A stretch of DNA of 64,000 nt from Chryseobacterium sp. ISL-80 (GTDB lineage: Bacteria; Bacillota; Bacilli; Bacillales; Cytobacillaceae). The notes beneath the pieces were generated by a model. It worked only from the letters and a program-made list of their open reading frames with translations. It did not search any database and had not been told where the DNA came from. Position 1 is the stretch's first letter; each line of letters starts with the position of its first letter. Shown here one piece after another: positions 7,988 through 16,845 of this stretch. Where the stretch lies: the NCBI GenBank assembly GCA_018613055.1, contig JAGGQZ010000018.1:74831-138830 (forward strand). Direction: 5' to 3'. A program made the position numbers and the translations under genes.

Positions 7988-8749
7988 ATGTCCACCAGAA
8001 ATCAGAATGAGTACCTGCATAAAGCTGCCATGTATGATTTATTGGCGAATTACTATAAATATATTGATCCGAATATGCATGTCATGTACTATCATAAACA
8101 TTTGCGGAACCTGAACAAGGCTGTACAGTTGATGCGTTCTTATGGATCACCTGTAAGTACACCAACCACTTTGCCTTCAATGCTGCGCTTCTTGCACGCT
8201 TCGCCGGGACTTAAGGCTGTAGATATTTATTTAAATGGCAGCCGGGTACTACGTGACTTTGATTATAAAAACAATAGCAGCCATATGCAGCTGCAGCCTG
8301 GAAAATATCAGGTAGACATTTATCCTGCGGGAGATAGCGTTTCGACTGTCATTAGCAAAAAAATAACGGTCGAACCAGGAAGGATATACACTGCCGCAAT
8401 CGCCGGACCTTCGAATAAACTCCAGTTACTGACATTTGAGGATCACCCGCAAACACCTGTCGGAGAAACGAAAGCAAGGTTCATCCATCTTTCACCAGAC
8501 GCCCCGGCAGTAGACATAGCCGGAATGAATGGGGATATCATTTTCCCGAATGTATCCTATAAACAAGCTACCACATACCTGGCTCTGACCCCAATGACGA
8601 TTACACTCGAAGCCAAAATTGCAGGAACTAAAAACACCGTATTGACGATCCCCGATGTCAAATTGCAGCCAAATAACGCCTATACGATTATTGCGATTGG
8701 GACCGCAAAGGGAGAGCCGCCGCTTGAAGTCCTTTTATTGCAGGGATGA
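7988..8749 (+). CDS. DUF4397 domain protein
   Basis: A 253-residue protein with a short N-terminal helical part (YLHKAAMYDLLANYYKYIDP) and two related beta-rich halves. MLRFLHASPGLKAVDIYLNG opens the first (near residue 60) and ARFIHLSPDAPAVDIAG the second. This F-L/I-H-x-S-P-x-x-P/L-x-V-D-I pattern defines DUF4397. No signal peptide is visible, though many relatives are extracytoplasmic. Function is unknown. The ATG at 7988 is preferred over a GTG nine bases earlier because AGGAG lies 8-9 nt upstream. The gene is monocistronic and faces the ypm genes. Confidence 0.85.
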   Translation: MSTRNQNEYLHKAAMYDLLANYYKYIDPNMHVMYYHKHLRNLNKAVQLMRSYGSPVSTPTTLPSMLRFLHASPGLKAVDIYLNGSRVLRDFDYKNNSSHMQLQPGKYQVDIYPAGDSVSTVISKKITVEPGRIYTAAIAGPSNKLQLLTFEDHPQTPVGETKARFIHLSPDAPAVDIAGMNGDIIFPNVSYKQATTYLALTPMTITLEAKIAGTKNTVLTIPDVKLQPNNAYTIIAIGTAKGEPPLEVLLLQG

Positions 8750-8753
8750 ATCC

Positions 8754-8771
8754 TGGCCGGGAGACCGGCCA
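8754..8771 (+). terminator. Terminator of the DUF4397 gene
   Basis: TGGCCGG-GAGA-CCGGCCA is a perfect 7-bp stem with a GNRA-like loop, followed by TTCTTATTT. Confidence 0.85.
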
Positions 8772-8817
8772 TTCTTATTTGCTTAAGAATCCAGCAATTT
8801 AGCAAAAATCATGCAAA

Positions 8818-8840
8818 AAGGCACTCTATAAGAGCGCCTT
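8818..8840 (-). terminator. Terminator of ypmS
   Basis: On the minus strand AAGGCGCTC and GAGTGCCTT pair (one wobble) around a 5-nt loop, followed by TTTTTG, directly after the ypmS stop. Confidence 0.85.
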
Positions 8841-8841
8841 C

Positions 8842-9426
8842 CTAATCTGCCGGAACCAGCAGGGTAAATTTAATATTATTTTTCTTTAGATCAAATTCAT
8901 TGACCCGTACTTTTATATCACTTTTCAGCTTAAGCCTTTGCATCGAGACGTATACTCTTTCTTCCTTAGGCTGGATTTCAACTGCTGCAGGTAAATGGTA
9001 GCTGTCCCGAACGAACTTTAGCACGGTTGAAACGGGAAGGTTCAATCTTCCAACTGAAATGGACCGTTGTTTCAGGATTAAATCTCCATTTTCCAAAGCA
9101 CGAGGTTCGAAAGTCAGCTTCAATTCCAATTCCTGACTGAAGATTGGGATCGTCCCATATAATTCAACCTCATCTGTCAGTAAAACCTGATAGTCAAACT
9201 GGCTATTTTTCGCTTCTTCTTCTAAATAATGATTGATCACCCTGTTCAAGTCCCGTTTGTTCGTCGATACATGAAAGGCAACATCATCCATAGCCGCATT
9301 CCTGCTGCTTGGCTCTTCCTTCGATTTCTCTGCAGGCATCGAGATCAGAATCCAAAAGAGTAAAATCGAGGCTGCAATCAGACCCAATAAAATAAAAAAG
9401 CCTATCTTCCACTTGTTTTTCACCAT
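8842..9426 (-). CDS. ypmS: YpmS family membrane-anchored protein
   Basis: A 194-residue protein with an N-terminal transmembrane anchor (about residues 8-29) and an external beta-rich domain, as in YpmS (DUF2140). Recognisable stretches are NKRDLNRVINHYL, YGTIPIFSQELELKL, GRLNLPVSTVLKFV and NNIKFTLLVPAD. Biochemical function is unknown. It follows ypmR closely (27 nt) and shares the ypmQ-ypmR-ypmS order of B. subtilis. Confidence 0.9.
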   Translation of the reverse strand: MVKNKWKIGFFILLGLIAASILLFWILISMPAEKSKEEPSSRNAAMDDVAFHVSTNKRDLNRVINHYLEEEAKNSQFDYQVLLTDEVELYGTIPIFSQELELKLTFEPRALENGDLILKQRSISVGRLNLPVSTVLKFVRDSYHLPAAVEIQPKEERVYVSMQRLKLKSDIKVRVNEFDLKKNNIKFTLLVPAD

Positions 9427-9453
9427 CAGTCTTTGTAACTCCTCTGTCCAATT

Positions 9454-10260
9454 CTATTCATTCAGCGAATCGAGGACCTGTTCATCAAGCAGTCCATATA
9501 TCCGATCGGCAATTAATTGGTAACCCCGGTCATTGGGGTGGAAATAATCTGTGTACAAAAGATTCTCTTCATTGTTCAAGAATATATCATGAATGTCGAC
9601 AAAATAAGCATTCCCATCACGCTCTACTATCGAGTTGCTTTCACCATTCCACTTATCCACTATTTGATTCATTTCCTCAACATCGGAAAACCAAATGAAA
9701 AATGGATTATAAAGCCCCACTAACACAATAGGTGCATTTGGATTTAACTTGCGGATTGCCGTGAATATTTCCTGCAGCTGTTCAGCGAAGATTTTCTGTC
9801 CGATTTGGAACTGATCAAGTCTTAGATTGGAAAAATTCTCTTTAACAACCTTCATTAAATCATTCCCGCCGATGGTTAAAATGATCAAGTCGGCTTCCTC
9901 TACAGATGATTGTAAGTTTTTATTCTCCAGCCTATTCAACAGCTGGTCCGTTCTGTTGCCTCGAACTCCAAAATTCTCAAAATTAGCATTCCTGATTGAT
10001 TTTTCGCTTTCAAGATCATCTGCAAGATATGGTATATAGCCACCGGAATTCGTACTGTCACCGACACCCTGTGTCAGAGAGTCCCCGGCAGCCACAATAT
10101 GCAGCTCCCTTGGAAAAAAAGAATCCGGCAAGGCTTCCTTTATTTCCATCCCTGTTTTCTTTACGTTATTGAAATTCCCTTTTTGCAGGTTTTCAAACGG
10201 ACTGCAAGCTCCTAAAAGTAAAATCATCAGGACATTAAGTAAGGTGAATTTTTTGAGCAC
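9454..10260 (-). CDS. ypmR: YpmR-like SGNH/GDSL lipoprotein hydrolase
   Basis: A 268-residue protein. The N-terminus MLKKFTLLNVLMILLLGAC is a lipoprotein signal with LLGAC lipobox, so the mature protein should be tethered to the outer face of the membrane. SGNH blocks: VAAGDSLTQGVGD (nucleophile), GVRGNRTDQ, ILTIGGNDLMK, and the catalytic pair in DYFHPNDRGYQLIA. Likely an esterase or lipase of the YpmR type; the substrate is unknown. It lies between ypmQ and ypmS, presumably one transcript. Confidence 0.9.
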   Translation of the reverse strand: MLKKFTLLNVLMILLLGACSPFENLQKGNFNNVKKTGMEIKEALPDSFFPRELHIVAAGDSLTQGVGDSTNSGGYIPYLADDLESEKSIRNANFENFGVRGNRTDQLLNRLENKNLQSSVEEADLIILTIGGNDLMKVVKENFSNLRLDQFQIGQKIFAEQLQEIFTAIRKLNPNAPIVLVGLYNPFFIWFSDVEEMNQIVDKWNGESNSIVERDGNAYFVDIHDIFLNNEENLLYTDYFHPNDRGYQLIADRIYGLLDEQVLDSLNE

Positions 10261-10396
10261 TTTTTATCACCTACCTATGAAAAGTATAATAATTATAACA
10301 TTTAATGCTGCCTCACGTGTTCCTTTGTTGAAGTATGTATGATGCTCTATCTTTTATTTTAATCTGTTCAAGCAGCCGGGCCTTAATCATGACAGC

Positions 10397-10421
10397 AAAA
10401 AAAAAGGCCACAAAAGCGGCC
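10397..10421 (-). terminator. Terminator of the SCO gene
   Basis: On the minus strand GGCCGC-TTTT-GTGGCC is followed by nine T residues, right at the stop codon of the SCO gene. It separates this gene from ypmR, or acts as a leaky internal terminator. Confidence 0.85.
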
Positions 10422-10999
10422 TATTGAAGTGTTTTAATATCTTCGATGATCTGTTCAAAAGGTACTTCTTTCAGACCAGTATAATACTTCCTCATTACTC
10501 CCTCTTGATCGATAAGATAGAAGTCAGTGCCATGAATGACTTGATCTCCTTCTTCAGGTTTCTTGACGAAGGCCTTGAAGCTTTTAAGCGCAAATTTTTC
10601 TATTTCTTCCTGGCTGTAACCAGTCAGGAATGACCAATTGCTGAAATCCACATTGAACTTCTGGCCATATTCTTTAAGGACTTCAGGCTTGTCGACAGTA
10701 GGATCAACACTGAATGACACAATTTCAACATTCTCGAGTTTTTCTTCCTTAATCATATCCTGAAGTTTTGCCATATTGGCAGTCATCGGCGGACAAACAT
10801 CCGCACAGTTCGTGAAAACAAAATCTGCAACCCATACTTTCCCTTTTAAATCGTCTTTACTAAGCTGCTCACCAGCTTGATTCGTAAATGTGAAATCCTC
10901 AATCGGATAATTTACCCCATCCTTTAATTCGCCGTTTCCACAGGCAGCTGTGATAATGGCAACAGCAGCCATCATGATCAGCAAAAATCCCTTTTTCAC
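10421..10999 (-). CDS. ypmQ: SCO1/SenC family thioredoxin-fold copper chaperone (YpmQ-like)
   Basis: A 192-residue protein. The lipoprotein signal ends IITAAC. The thioredoxin fold carries CuA/copper Cys residues in FTNCADVCPPMT (C-x3-C), SFSVDPTVDKPEVLKEY, and the conserved His in VIHGTDFYLID. SCO proteins deliver copper or electrons to the CuA site of cytochrome oxidase subunit II, such as the one encoded at the far end of this window. The GTG at 10999 is preferred because AGGTGA lies just upstream; an ATG at 11014 would add five residues. Confidence 0.93.
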   Translation of the reverse strand: MKKGFLLIMMAAVAIITAACGNGELKDGVNYPIEDFTFTNQAGEQLSKDDLKGKVWVADFVFTNCADVCPPMTANMAKLQDMIKEEKLENVEIVSFSVDPTVDKPEVLKEYGQKFNVDFSNWSFLTGYSQEEIEKFALKSFKAFVKKPEEGDQVIHGTDFYLIDQEGVMRKYYTGLKEVPFEQIIEDIKTLQ

Positions 11000-11099
11000 G
11001 TTCATCACCTGCATTCCCTATAATGTCCATAACCAATTCTAGCAGACGAGTTTGAGAGAAGAAAGAAAAAGATATGAGGAAAGTGTGAAATGAATGATA

Positions 11100-12074
11100 T
11101 CAATCTGTTCCATTATGGCTTTGGGAATTTTTCATCGTGATGAAAAAATCTTTGATGAATTCCGTATAATTGAAGTTAATTGCTACTTGATGGACAGGGA
11201 ATTCAGCCTTGCTGACCGTATTCCTGAAATCTCCTATGCTCTGTCCAAATGCCTCGCCCCGATTCACGACAATCTTGACAGGAACTTTACGGTAAACGAC
11301 CTTCTCCTCATTCAGCAATGCCCATAAAGTAAGAACATCGTGGAGAGGCGCACCTGTCAGCTCAGGATTCCGCTTCTTATAAAATTTATAGTAATAATCG
11401 AACATGGGCTTTACCAGGCTTCCAACTTTACTTCCGATTGATTGGTAATATGCATCCAGCTCATCAATAAGCGCGGGTGTCACAATCGCTCCGCTTGTGA
11501 CATTAAGAGGTATGATCTTGACAGGTGTTTTTGCTTGTGTCAGGACTATATTTGCAGCGTAAGGATCACCATAGAAGTTCGCTTCTGCTACTGGTGAGAC
11601 ATTCCCCGGTTCATTGAAAGCACCACCCATGATATAAAAATCCTTTACTTTTTTCATGGTTCCAGGATAAAGGATGAATCCAGCAGCAAGAGATGATAGC
11701 CTGCCAACGTTGACAATGATGATCTCATTCGGATTTTTTTCGATGATTTCCTTGATGCCATGGAAGTTTTCAAGTGTGGAATCCACTTCAAAATCTGGTA
11801 TGATAGGGCCAAGCCCTTCTACCCCATGTACATCTGGTACATATTCAGGCGGGTCTCCCGTTAATGGCAGTTCTGCGCCAGCAAAGGCAGGAACATCATG
11901 CCTTCCTGTCAGTTCCTGCAAATAAGCAGCATTCCGGAGCGCATCCTGTTTTGATACATTCCCGTAATCCGCCACTACGCCAACCAGATCAATTTCCTTG
12001 TTGAAAAAAGCATATAAAACAGCAATATTATCATCAATTCCAAAATCACTAAAGAACAGCATCTTTTTCGCCAC
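11100..12074 (-). CDS. Nucleoside hydrolase (inosine-uridine type)
   Basis: A 324-residue member of the IU-NH family, which splits ribonucleosides into base and ribose. The N-terminal calcium motif is FSDFGIDDN. The first Asp of the usual DxDxGxDD is Phe, while the Asp that acts as base/metal ligand and the DD pair are kept. Other family parts are ADYGNVSKQDALRNAAYL, IVNVGRLSSLA (usual position of 'xGPLTNLA', here altered), YIMGGAF, EANFYGDPYAA and GAPLHDVLTLW (metal Asp). The start is GTG, with GGGGGTG 8 nt upstream. The substitutions suggest a divergent substrate range. Confidence 0.85.
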   Translation of the reverse strand: MAKKMLFFSDFGIDDNIAVLYAFFNKEIDLVGVVADYGNVSKQDALRNAAYLQELTGRHDVPAFAGAELPLTGDPPEYVPDVHGVEGLGPIIPDFEVDSTLENFHGIKEIIEKNPNEIIIVNVGRLSSLAAGFILYPGTMKKVKDFYIMGGAFNEPGNVSPVAEANFYGDPYAANIVLTQAKTPVKIIPLNVTSGAIVTPALIDELDAYYQSIGSKVGSLVKPMFDYYYKFYKKRNPELTGAPLHDVLTLWALLNEEKVVYRKVPVKIVVNRGEAFGQSIGDFRNTVSKAEFPVHQVAINFNYTEFIKDFFITMKNSQSHNGTD

Positions 12075-12136
12075 AACCGAGCACCCCCTTGTAAAATTAT
12101 ATTGAAGGGGTTGAAAATAATGGCAAAAAAATAAAA

Positions 12137-12159
12137 AGCCCTGAATTTTACTCAGGACT
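12137..12159 (-). terminator. Terminator overlapping the end of the kinase gene
   Basis: On the minus strand AGTCCTGA and TCAGGGCT pair (one wobble), followed by TTTTTATTTTTTT. The kinase stop codon falls in the loop. Confidence 0.85.
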
Positions 12160-13773
12160 TTCTGCTAATACCGGGACCATTATCTCAAAAGTGGTTCCTG
12201 AGCCTTTGATACTGGACACTTTAATTTGCCCTTTCATCCGTTCAACAATCTGGTAACACACCATCAATCCCATGCCAGTTCCCCGCTCCTTTAATGAATA
12301 AAAAGCGGTTCCCAGCCTTGAGAGCTCCTCTGATGTCATCCCAACTCCTGTATCCTTTATGATGAAGACTCCATAATCGCCTTTTTTTTCAACGGTCAAA
12401 CTGAGCTTCCCTCCGCCTTCCATTGCTTCGATCCCATTTTTCAGGATATTGATCAACACCTGCTTTAATTCACTTTTGTTTCCCTTGATTTTCACTGGCT
12501 CCTTTATATCGGTATGCAGGGAAATATTCTTGGACATCATCGCATAAGAGCTCATTAGGTCCATTACCTGTTCAGCCAATTCTTTTCCTTCGATGGTTTC
12601 CAGCTTCCCAACATCAGGTTTTGCAAGGCTTAAATAATCATTGATGATGGTTTCCGCCCTGTTCAATTCTTCAATCATCAGTTTTAAATATGTATGCTCT
12701 TCCTCACTCATGTCCTTCGCAAGGAAAATTTGCAGGAATCCTTTTACTACGGTCATAGGGTTCCTGATTTCATGGGCAACAGAAGCAGCAAGCTGGCCGA
12801 TGGCGTTCATCTTTTCAGCACGCTGAAGCTCTTGCTGCAGCTTAGTTCGTTCAAAAATATCCTCAATTGTGTTAATCGCTTCCTCCAGCAAAAGCGATTC
12901 ATTTTCTTCGAGTGAAGACTGTCCCAGTTGCCTTGATGCAGCTGATACACTTTTGAACAGCTGAGAAAGCTGAGATGCCATCTCATTAAACTGTTCACTC
13001 AATATACTCAATTCAGACTGGTCGCGGACAGGCAACTGAACAGAAAAATTACCAGAACTGATTTCCTTTAACCCATAAAACAAGTCATCCACAGGTTTCA
13101 TCACCTTTTTGAGGCCCCAATTCAAAATGATATAAACCGCTACTAAAATGGCGGACATCTGGACGATTAGCAGAAAAAGGATTTCCATCTGATTTTGCCT
13201 GATGATTGTTGCCTTGGCATCGATTCCCAGTATTGCGACTACTTCCCCGCTATTATCCATGATAGGGGCAAAGGATGACACCCATGATCCATACTGGTCC
13301 GAGAAAATATCTGTACTTGTTACCTTATTCTGATCCCGGCTGGCGCGAAAAGCACTTAGAAATTGATCACCTGCGTCGTAAAACATCTGGGATCCAAAGG
13401 AATAGTCTCGATAAATGTCAGAAGCGGCCAGGATATAAACTTTTTGGTTCTGATATTCTTCAGGCAGTATGATATACGCTCCAAGGAAAGAAGCACTTTT
13501 CTCCCCGACCATGGTCAGAAGTTTCTCAAGCCTCTCGCTTGATGGGTTTGTCTCTTTCCTGAGATGTTCTGCAGTTTTTATATCGTCCGGGTCAATAGTT
13601 GATGACCAAATTCCTGCAACTCCCTCAACCTTGTCAGTCATTTGATCTTTCAGCTGTTTTGATTGAAGGTAAAAACTTGTCCCCATGATCGAAACGACAA
13701 CAATCGTTGTAATCATGTAAGAAAACATCCATACTTTATTGAATAATGAAAGGTTTTTTAGATTGAATTTCAT
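12148..13773 (-). CDS. Membrane sensor histidine kinase (Kin-like, orphan)
   Basis: A 541-residue kinase: TM1 about 14-36, an extracytoplasmic Cache-like sensor about 40-195, TM2 about 197-218, HAMP about 220-275, HisKA with phospho-acceptor H334 in SVAHEIRNPMTVVKGF, then an HATPase with NILKNGIEAMEGGG (N box), IKDTGVGM (G1) and GTGMGLMVC (G2). The HisKA sequence resembles the Bacillus sporulation/biofilm kinases that feed Spo0F. No response regulator is adjacent, which fits such a phosphorelay role (inference). The signal is unknown; the sensor region has the IMDNSGEVVAILGIDA pattern common in Cache domains. Confidence 0.9.
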   Translation of the reverse strand: MKFNLKNLSLFNKVWMFSYMITTIVVVSIMGTSFYLQSKQLKDQMTDKVEGVAGIWSSTIDPDDIKTAEHLRKETNPSSERLEKLLTMVGEKSASFLGAYIILPEEYQNQKVYILAASDIYRDYSFGSQMFYDAGDQFLSAFRASRDQNKVTSTDIFSDQYGSWVSSFAPIMDNSGEVVAILGIDAKATIIRQNQMEILFLLIVQMSAILVAVYIILNWGLKKVMKPVDDLFYGLKEISSGNFSVQLPVRDQSELSILSEQFNEMASQLSQLFKSVSAASRQLGQSSLEENESLLLEEAINTIEDIFERTKLQQELQRAEKMNAIGQLAASVAHEIRNPMTVVKGFLQIFLAKDMSEEEHTYLKLMIEELNRAETIINDYLSLAKPDVGKLETIEGKELAEQVMDLMSSYAMMSKNISLHTDIKEPVKIKGNKSELKQVLINILKNGIEAMEGGGKLSLTVEKKGDYGVFIIKDTGVGMTSEELSRLGTAFYSLKERGTGMGLMVCYQIVERMKGQIKVSSIKGSGTTFEIMVPVLAESPE

Positions 13774-13969
13774 ATTTTCATGGTCACTATCCGTTCTATC
13801 AAGAGTGAATAGTTAAAACATTCGACATTCTTTCATGATTTCCTGTATGCTTCAACAACTTTACTGACCGAATTTGGAATAGGACTCTCAAATGGGGCTG
13901 TTGATTTAACAGAACCTTAATATAAAAACGGACTTTGTCGAGTTTGGTTATTTGCTAAAAATGCATAAA

Positions 13970-13995
13970 GGCCTGGGAATTTAAGATCCCAAGCC
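13970..13995 (-). terminator. Terminator of the first degV gene
   Basis: On the minus strand GGCTTGGGA and TCCCAGGCC pair (one wobble) around an 8-nt loop, followed by TTTATGC. Confidence 0.75.
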
Positions 13996-14016
13996 GTATC
14001 ACAAACGATATGTAAT

Positions 14017-14859
14017 TCATTCGAAGTAATACATGAAGCCAATTGCACCGGGGCCAGTATGGGTACTGACGATGGGCGTTGTGTCTTCAATGGTAAAATG
14101 ATCATAGCCTGAGCTTTCAACGACAGCTTCCTTAATTCTTTCAGCGAGGCTTAACCCTTCGGCATGAACCAAACCTACCCCTTTTATCATTTTTCCTTCT
14201 GTATCTTCAGTAAATTGTTTTTTTAGATATTTAACGACTTGCGAATGACTCCTCGCTTTCGATACAGGAGTATATTCTCCACCTTCCAGTGAGGCAATCG
14301 GCTTTATGTTCAACAATGAGCCAATCATCGCTCTTCCTTTACCGATCCTTCCACCCTTGACCAGGTTTTCAAGTGTATCAACGACAACAAAAAGGCGAGT
14401 CTGTTTTCTTACTGTATCCAGTCTTGTCAAAATCTCATCTACTGACTTCCCTTCGGCTGCCATCAGTGCTGCCTCAAGCACCTGAAAAGCCAATCCTTTC
14501 GAAATGAACCGGGAGTCGACGACATTCACTTTCGCACTGGACATCTGGGCAGCGCTTTCTGCTGAGCGTACTGTACCGCTCATTCCGCCTGTCATATGGA
14601 TCGAAATGACTTCATAGCCATCCGCAGCAAGCTCGTCATACAACTTCAGAAATTCGCCAGCAGGAGGCTGCGAACTTTTTGGCAGGTCAGCAGAAGCCTT
14701 CATTTTCTCCATGAATTCACCCGGAGTGATGTCCACCCGATCCAGATAATTTTCTCCATCAATTGAAATGGATAATGGAACAACAATGATTCCCCATTTC
14801 TTAATGGTCTCCTCATTCAGATCACAAGTGGAATCTGTTACTATTTTAATTTTAGCCAC
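14017..14859 (-). CDS. DegV family fatty-acid-binding protein (copy 1)
   Basis: A 280-residue DegV protein: IVTDSTCDLN at the N-terminus, KSSQPPAGEF, ISIHMTGGMSGTVRSA (the Ser/Thr that hold the fatty-acid head group), VVDSRFISKG and the C-terminal TGPGAIGFMYYFE. DegV/FakB proteins carry fatty acids, in some species for the FakA kinase. No fakA is nearby. The start is GTG after AGGGATGTGAT. A second, diverged DegV is encoded near 38 kb. Confidence 0.92.
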   Translation of the reverse strand: MAKIKIVTDSTCDLNEETIKKWGIIVVPLSISIDGENYLDRVDITPGEFMEKMKASADLPKSSQPPAGEFLKLYDELAADGYEVISIHMTGGMSGTVRSAESAAQMSSAKVNVVDSRFISKGLAFQVLEAALMAAEGKSVDEILTRLDTVRKQTRLFVVVDTLENLVKGGRIGKGRAMIGSLLNIKPIASLEGGEYTPVSKARSHSQVVKYLKKQFTEDTEGKMIKGVGLVHAEGLSLAERIKEAVVESSGYDHFTIEDTTPIVSTHTGPGAIGFMYYFE

Positions 14860-15024
14860 AATATCACATCCCTATCAAAAACACTATTACTATTATACCT
14901 ATTCGTCATGACAAATTAAAATATTTACTTGTCCTCCTTTGTAGCTGCATTAATATTATATGTATTCATCCCGGGTGAACTCCCGCGAGCCACAAACAGG
15001 CTGAAATAACTGAAAAAAGAACAA

Positions 15025-15046
15025 AAGCGCCTACTAGGAGGCGCTT
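15025..15046 (-). terminator. Terminator of ypmP
   Basis: AAGCGCCT and AGGCGCTT form a perfect 8-bp stem with a 6-nt loop; on the minus strand it is followed by TTGTTCTTTTTT. Confidence 0.85.
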
Positions 15047-15059
15047 CAAAAATAAATCT

Positions 15060-15311
15060 TCAGGCGTTATTTTTCAATTCAGCAGATTTGAACAGCTGCT
15101 CATAATCCGGCCATTTCATCACTCTCTTTAAATACTCTTTGAACGAATAAAACTTTTTTGCGTTTCTTTCCTGATAGATTGCTGTAATAAAAGTTTGCAA
15201 ACGGACTTGGATCATAAAATAAAAAGAACTCTCTTCTTCCAACACAGGAATTTCCACGACTTTAACCTTCTGTCCAACAACATTTTTGAACTCTAGGCTT
15301 TTGAATAACAA
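15060..15311 (-). CDS. ypmP: YpmP, DUF2535 family protein
   Basis: An 83-residue soluble protein starting at a TTG with AGAGGATTGAT upstream. LEFKNVVGQKVKVVEIPVLEE and the aromatic/basic C-terminal half (YSFKEYLKRVMKWPDYEQLF) match YpmP of B. subtilis. Function is unknown. In B. subtilis it lies beside ilvA and ypmQ; here the tat genes sit between it and ilvA. Confidence 0.85.
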   Translation of the reverse strand: MLFKSLEFKNVVGQKVKVVEIPVLEEESSFYFMIQVRLQTFITAIYQERNAKKFYSFKEYLKRVMKWPDYEQLFKSAELKNNA

Positions 15312-15600
15312 AATATCAATCCTCTTTTATACCCGTTTGTATATATTATACCCTAAATCAAGGTCGAAATGTGTCTGTTTGCGCTGAATACAAAAAAAAT
15401 TAATCCTTTTCCATTCCGCTAAGCTTCAAGATTCACAACCTTAAAACCCGCCATTTTCTCGGCAAGCAGACAGGCCTTCACTACACTCAACAGAGACTAT
15501 AAATCAACTTTCAGCTTTAACAGAGCCAAAAACAAAAAAAACGCATGGACACGCCCACACGTTTTTAAGACTTTTTTATTTGAATGCTTCTAGCTCAATG
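15312..15600. other. Intergenic stretch, mostly featureless
   Basis: It holds the upstream region of ypmP, then A+T-rich DNA without a supported ORF, and the tatC terminator at its right end. Nothing else was recognised. Confidence 0.5.
15540..15563 (-). terminator. Terminator of tatC
   Basis: On the minus strand AACGTGTGG pairs with CCATGCGTT (two wobbles) around a short loop, followed by a long T-run. Confidence 0.75.
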
Positions 15601-16365
15601 TTAAAAGGAGGATTCCTCATCATCCATATCTCCATATTGCTCCTGCCACTCTTTTTCCTTCTTAAGCTTCCGCCTGTATACCACTTTAGACAAGTTGATG
15701 CTGACCTCATACAATAACAGCAACGGAATCGTCACCAGGATATCTGACATGAAATCCGGAGGCGAAATAACTACTGAGATGACAACCAGTATGAAGTATG
15801 CATACTTCCTGACTTTTACCAAAACATAAGGGTTTATGACCCCGAGTGAGGTCAGGAACATCACGACGACCGGCAGCTCGAATAGGACTCCGAACGGGAT
15901 TGTCATATTCATAATGAACTTGAAATACTTTTCTGCTGTAAAGTTTGTGACAAGCATGTCCCCGCTCAGTTCGACCAGGAAACTAAGGACTGTAGGGAAA
16001 ATCACGAAATAGCCAAAAGCAAGACCAACGATGAATAAGATGAACAGCGCCGGTATGTACGAAAGGGAAAGTTTCCGTTCAATCGGTCTGAGAGCCGGTT
16101 TGACGAACAGCCATATTTGTATTGCCAGTACCGGTATCGTACCAGCAATAGCGATGATTGTAGCGAGCATGAAGTAAATCCAGATTATATCGCTTGGTCC
16201 CAGGACTATTAACTTCACATCCAAATCCCGTACAAAGAAATGGTATATGTCTTTGACAAAATAAAAACCTAAGCCAAAGAAAACAATGAAGGCCACAGCA
16301 GAAACAATCAGCCTGTTCCTCAGCTCATCAAGATGATCCACCAGATTTAATTCTTTATCTTCCAT
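15601..16365 (-). CDS. tatC: Twin-arginine translocase subunit TatC
   Basis: A 254-residue polytopic protein with six predicted membrane spans. The cytoplasmic N-terminus carries LVDHLDELRNRLI, the signal-peptide binding signature. FVKPALRPIERK, the P-rich loop, and LFELPVVVMFLTSLGVI between spans 4 and 5 are typical. The C-terminal tail is acidic. TatC recognises twin-arginine signals and recruits TatA. It lies 104 nt after tatA, with a hairpin between the two, as in Bacillus tatA-tatC pairs. Confidence 0.95.
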   Translation of the reverse strand: MEDKELNLVDHLDELRNRLIVSAVAFIVFFGLGFYFVKDIYHFFVRDLDVKLIVLGPSDIIWIYFMLATIIAIAGTIPVLAIQIWLFVKPALRPIERKLSLSYIPALFILFIVGLAFGYFVIFPTVLSFLVELSGDMLVTNFTAEKYFKFIMNMTIPFGVLFELPVVVMFLTSLGVINPYVLVKVRKYAYFILVVISVVISPPDFMSDILVTIPLLLLYEVSINLSKVVYRRKLKKEKEWQEQYGDMDDEESSF

Positions 16366-16443
16366 ACCAATCCCCTGCCAATTCCATTTGTTGCATTTCC
16401 ATTTCCATAATCAGGCAGCAAACTTCAGCCCCCGAAAGAAAAA

Positions 16444-16470
16444 GGGGTAAGACAAAAGCATCTTACACCC
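16444..16470 (-). terminator. Hairpin between tatA and tatC
   Basis: On the minus strand GGGTGTAAGA pairs with TCTTACCCC (one bulge), followed by TTTTTCTTTC. It begins at the tatA stop and could set a TatA:TatC ratio by partial termination (inference). Confidence 0.75.
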
Positions 16471-16673
16471 TATTTAGTGACTTTAGTAATTTCCTTTTTT
16501 TCATCTTCGAATTCTTCCATAACATCACTTGTCAATTCGCGAGTTGATTTCTTGAATTCACGAAGCGTCTGGCCAAATGCACGTCCAATCTCAGGAAGTT
16601 TCTTTGGTCCAAAGATAATGAGTGCTAAGACAAGGATTAAGATCAATCCAGGAACTCCGATGTTTGATAACAT
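16470..16673 (-). CDS. tatA: Twin-arginine translocase subunit TatA
   Basis: A 67-residue protein: one N-terminal membrane helix ([17 protein letters not shown]), the conserved [22 protein letters not shown] hinge and amphipathic helix, and an acidic tail. The ATG at 16673 is chosen because AAGGAGATG lies 8 nt upstream and TatA starts directly with the helix. TatA oligomers form the translocation path used by TatC. Confidence 0.95.
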   Translation of the reverse strand: MLSNIGVPGLILILVLALIIFGPKKLPEIGRAFGQTLREFKKSTRELTSDVMEEFEDEKKEITKVTK

Positions 16674-16845
16674 ATCAACATCTCCTTTTTCATATTGTAA
16701 ATCTACTATGATTATAGTACTTTTCATCCACAAAGTGGAGGAATGCTGCGAAAGTTCATAAGAAATTCACAAAGGACACAATGTTCCAACTAAATGTGAC
16801 ATTTTCTATTCTATAACATTTGTCCTCAATTATCTATTGTTAATG

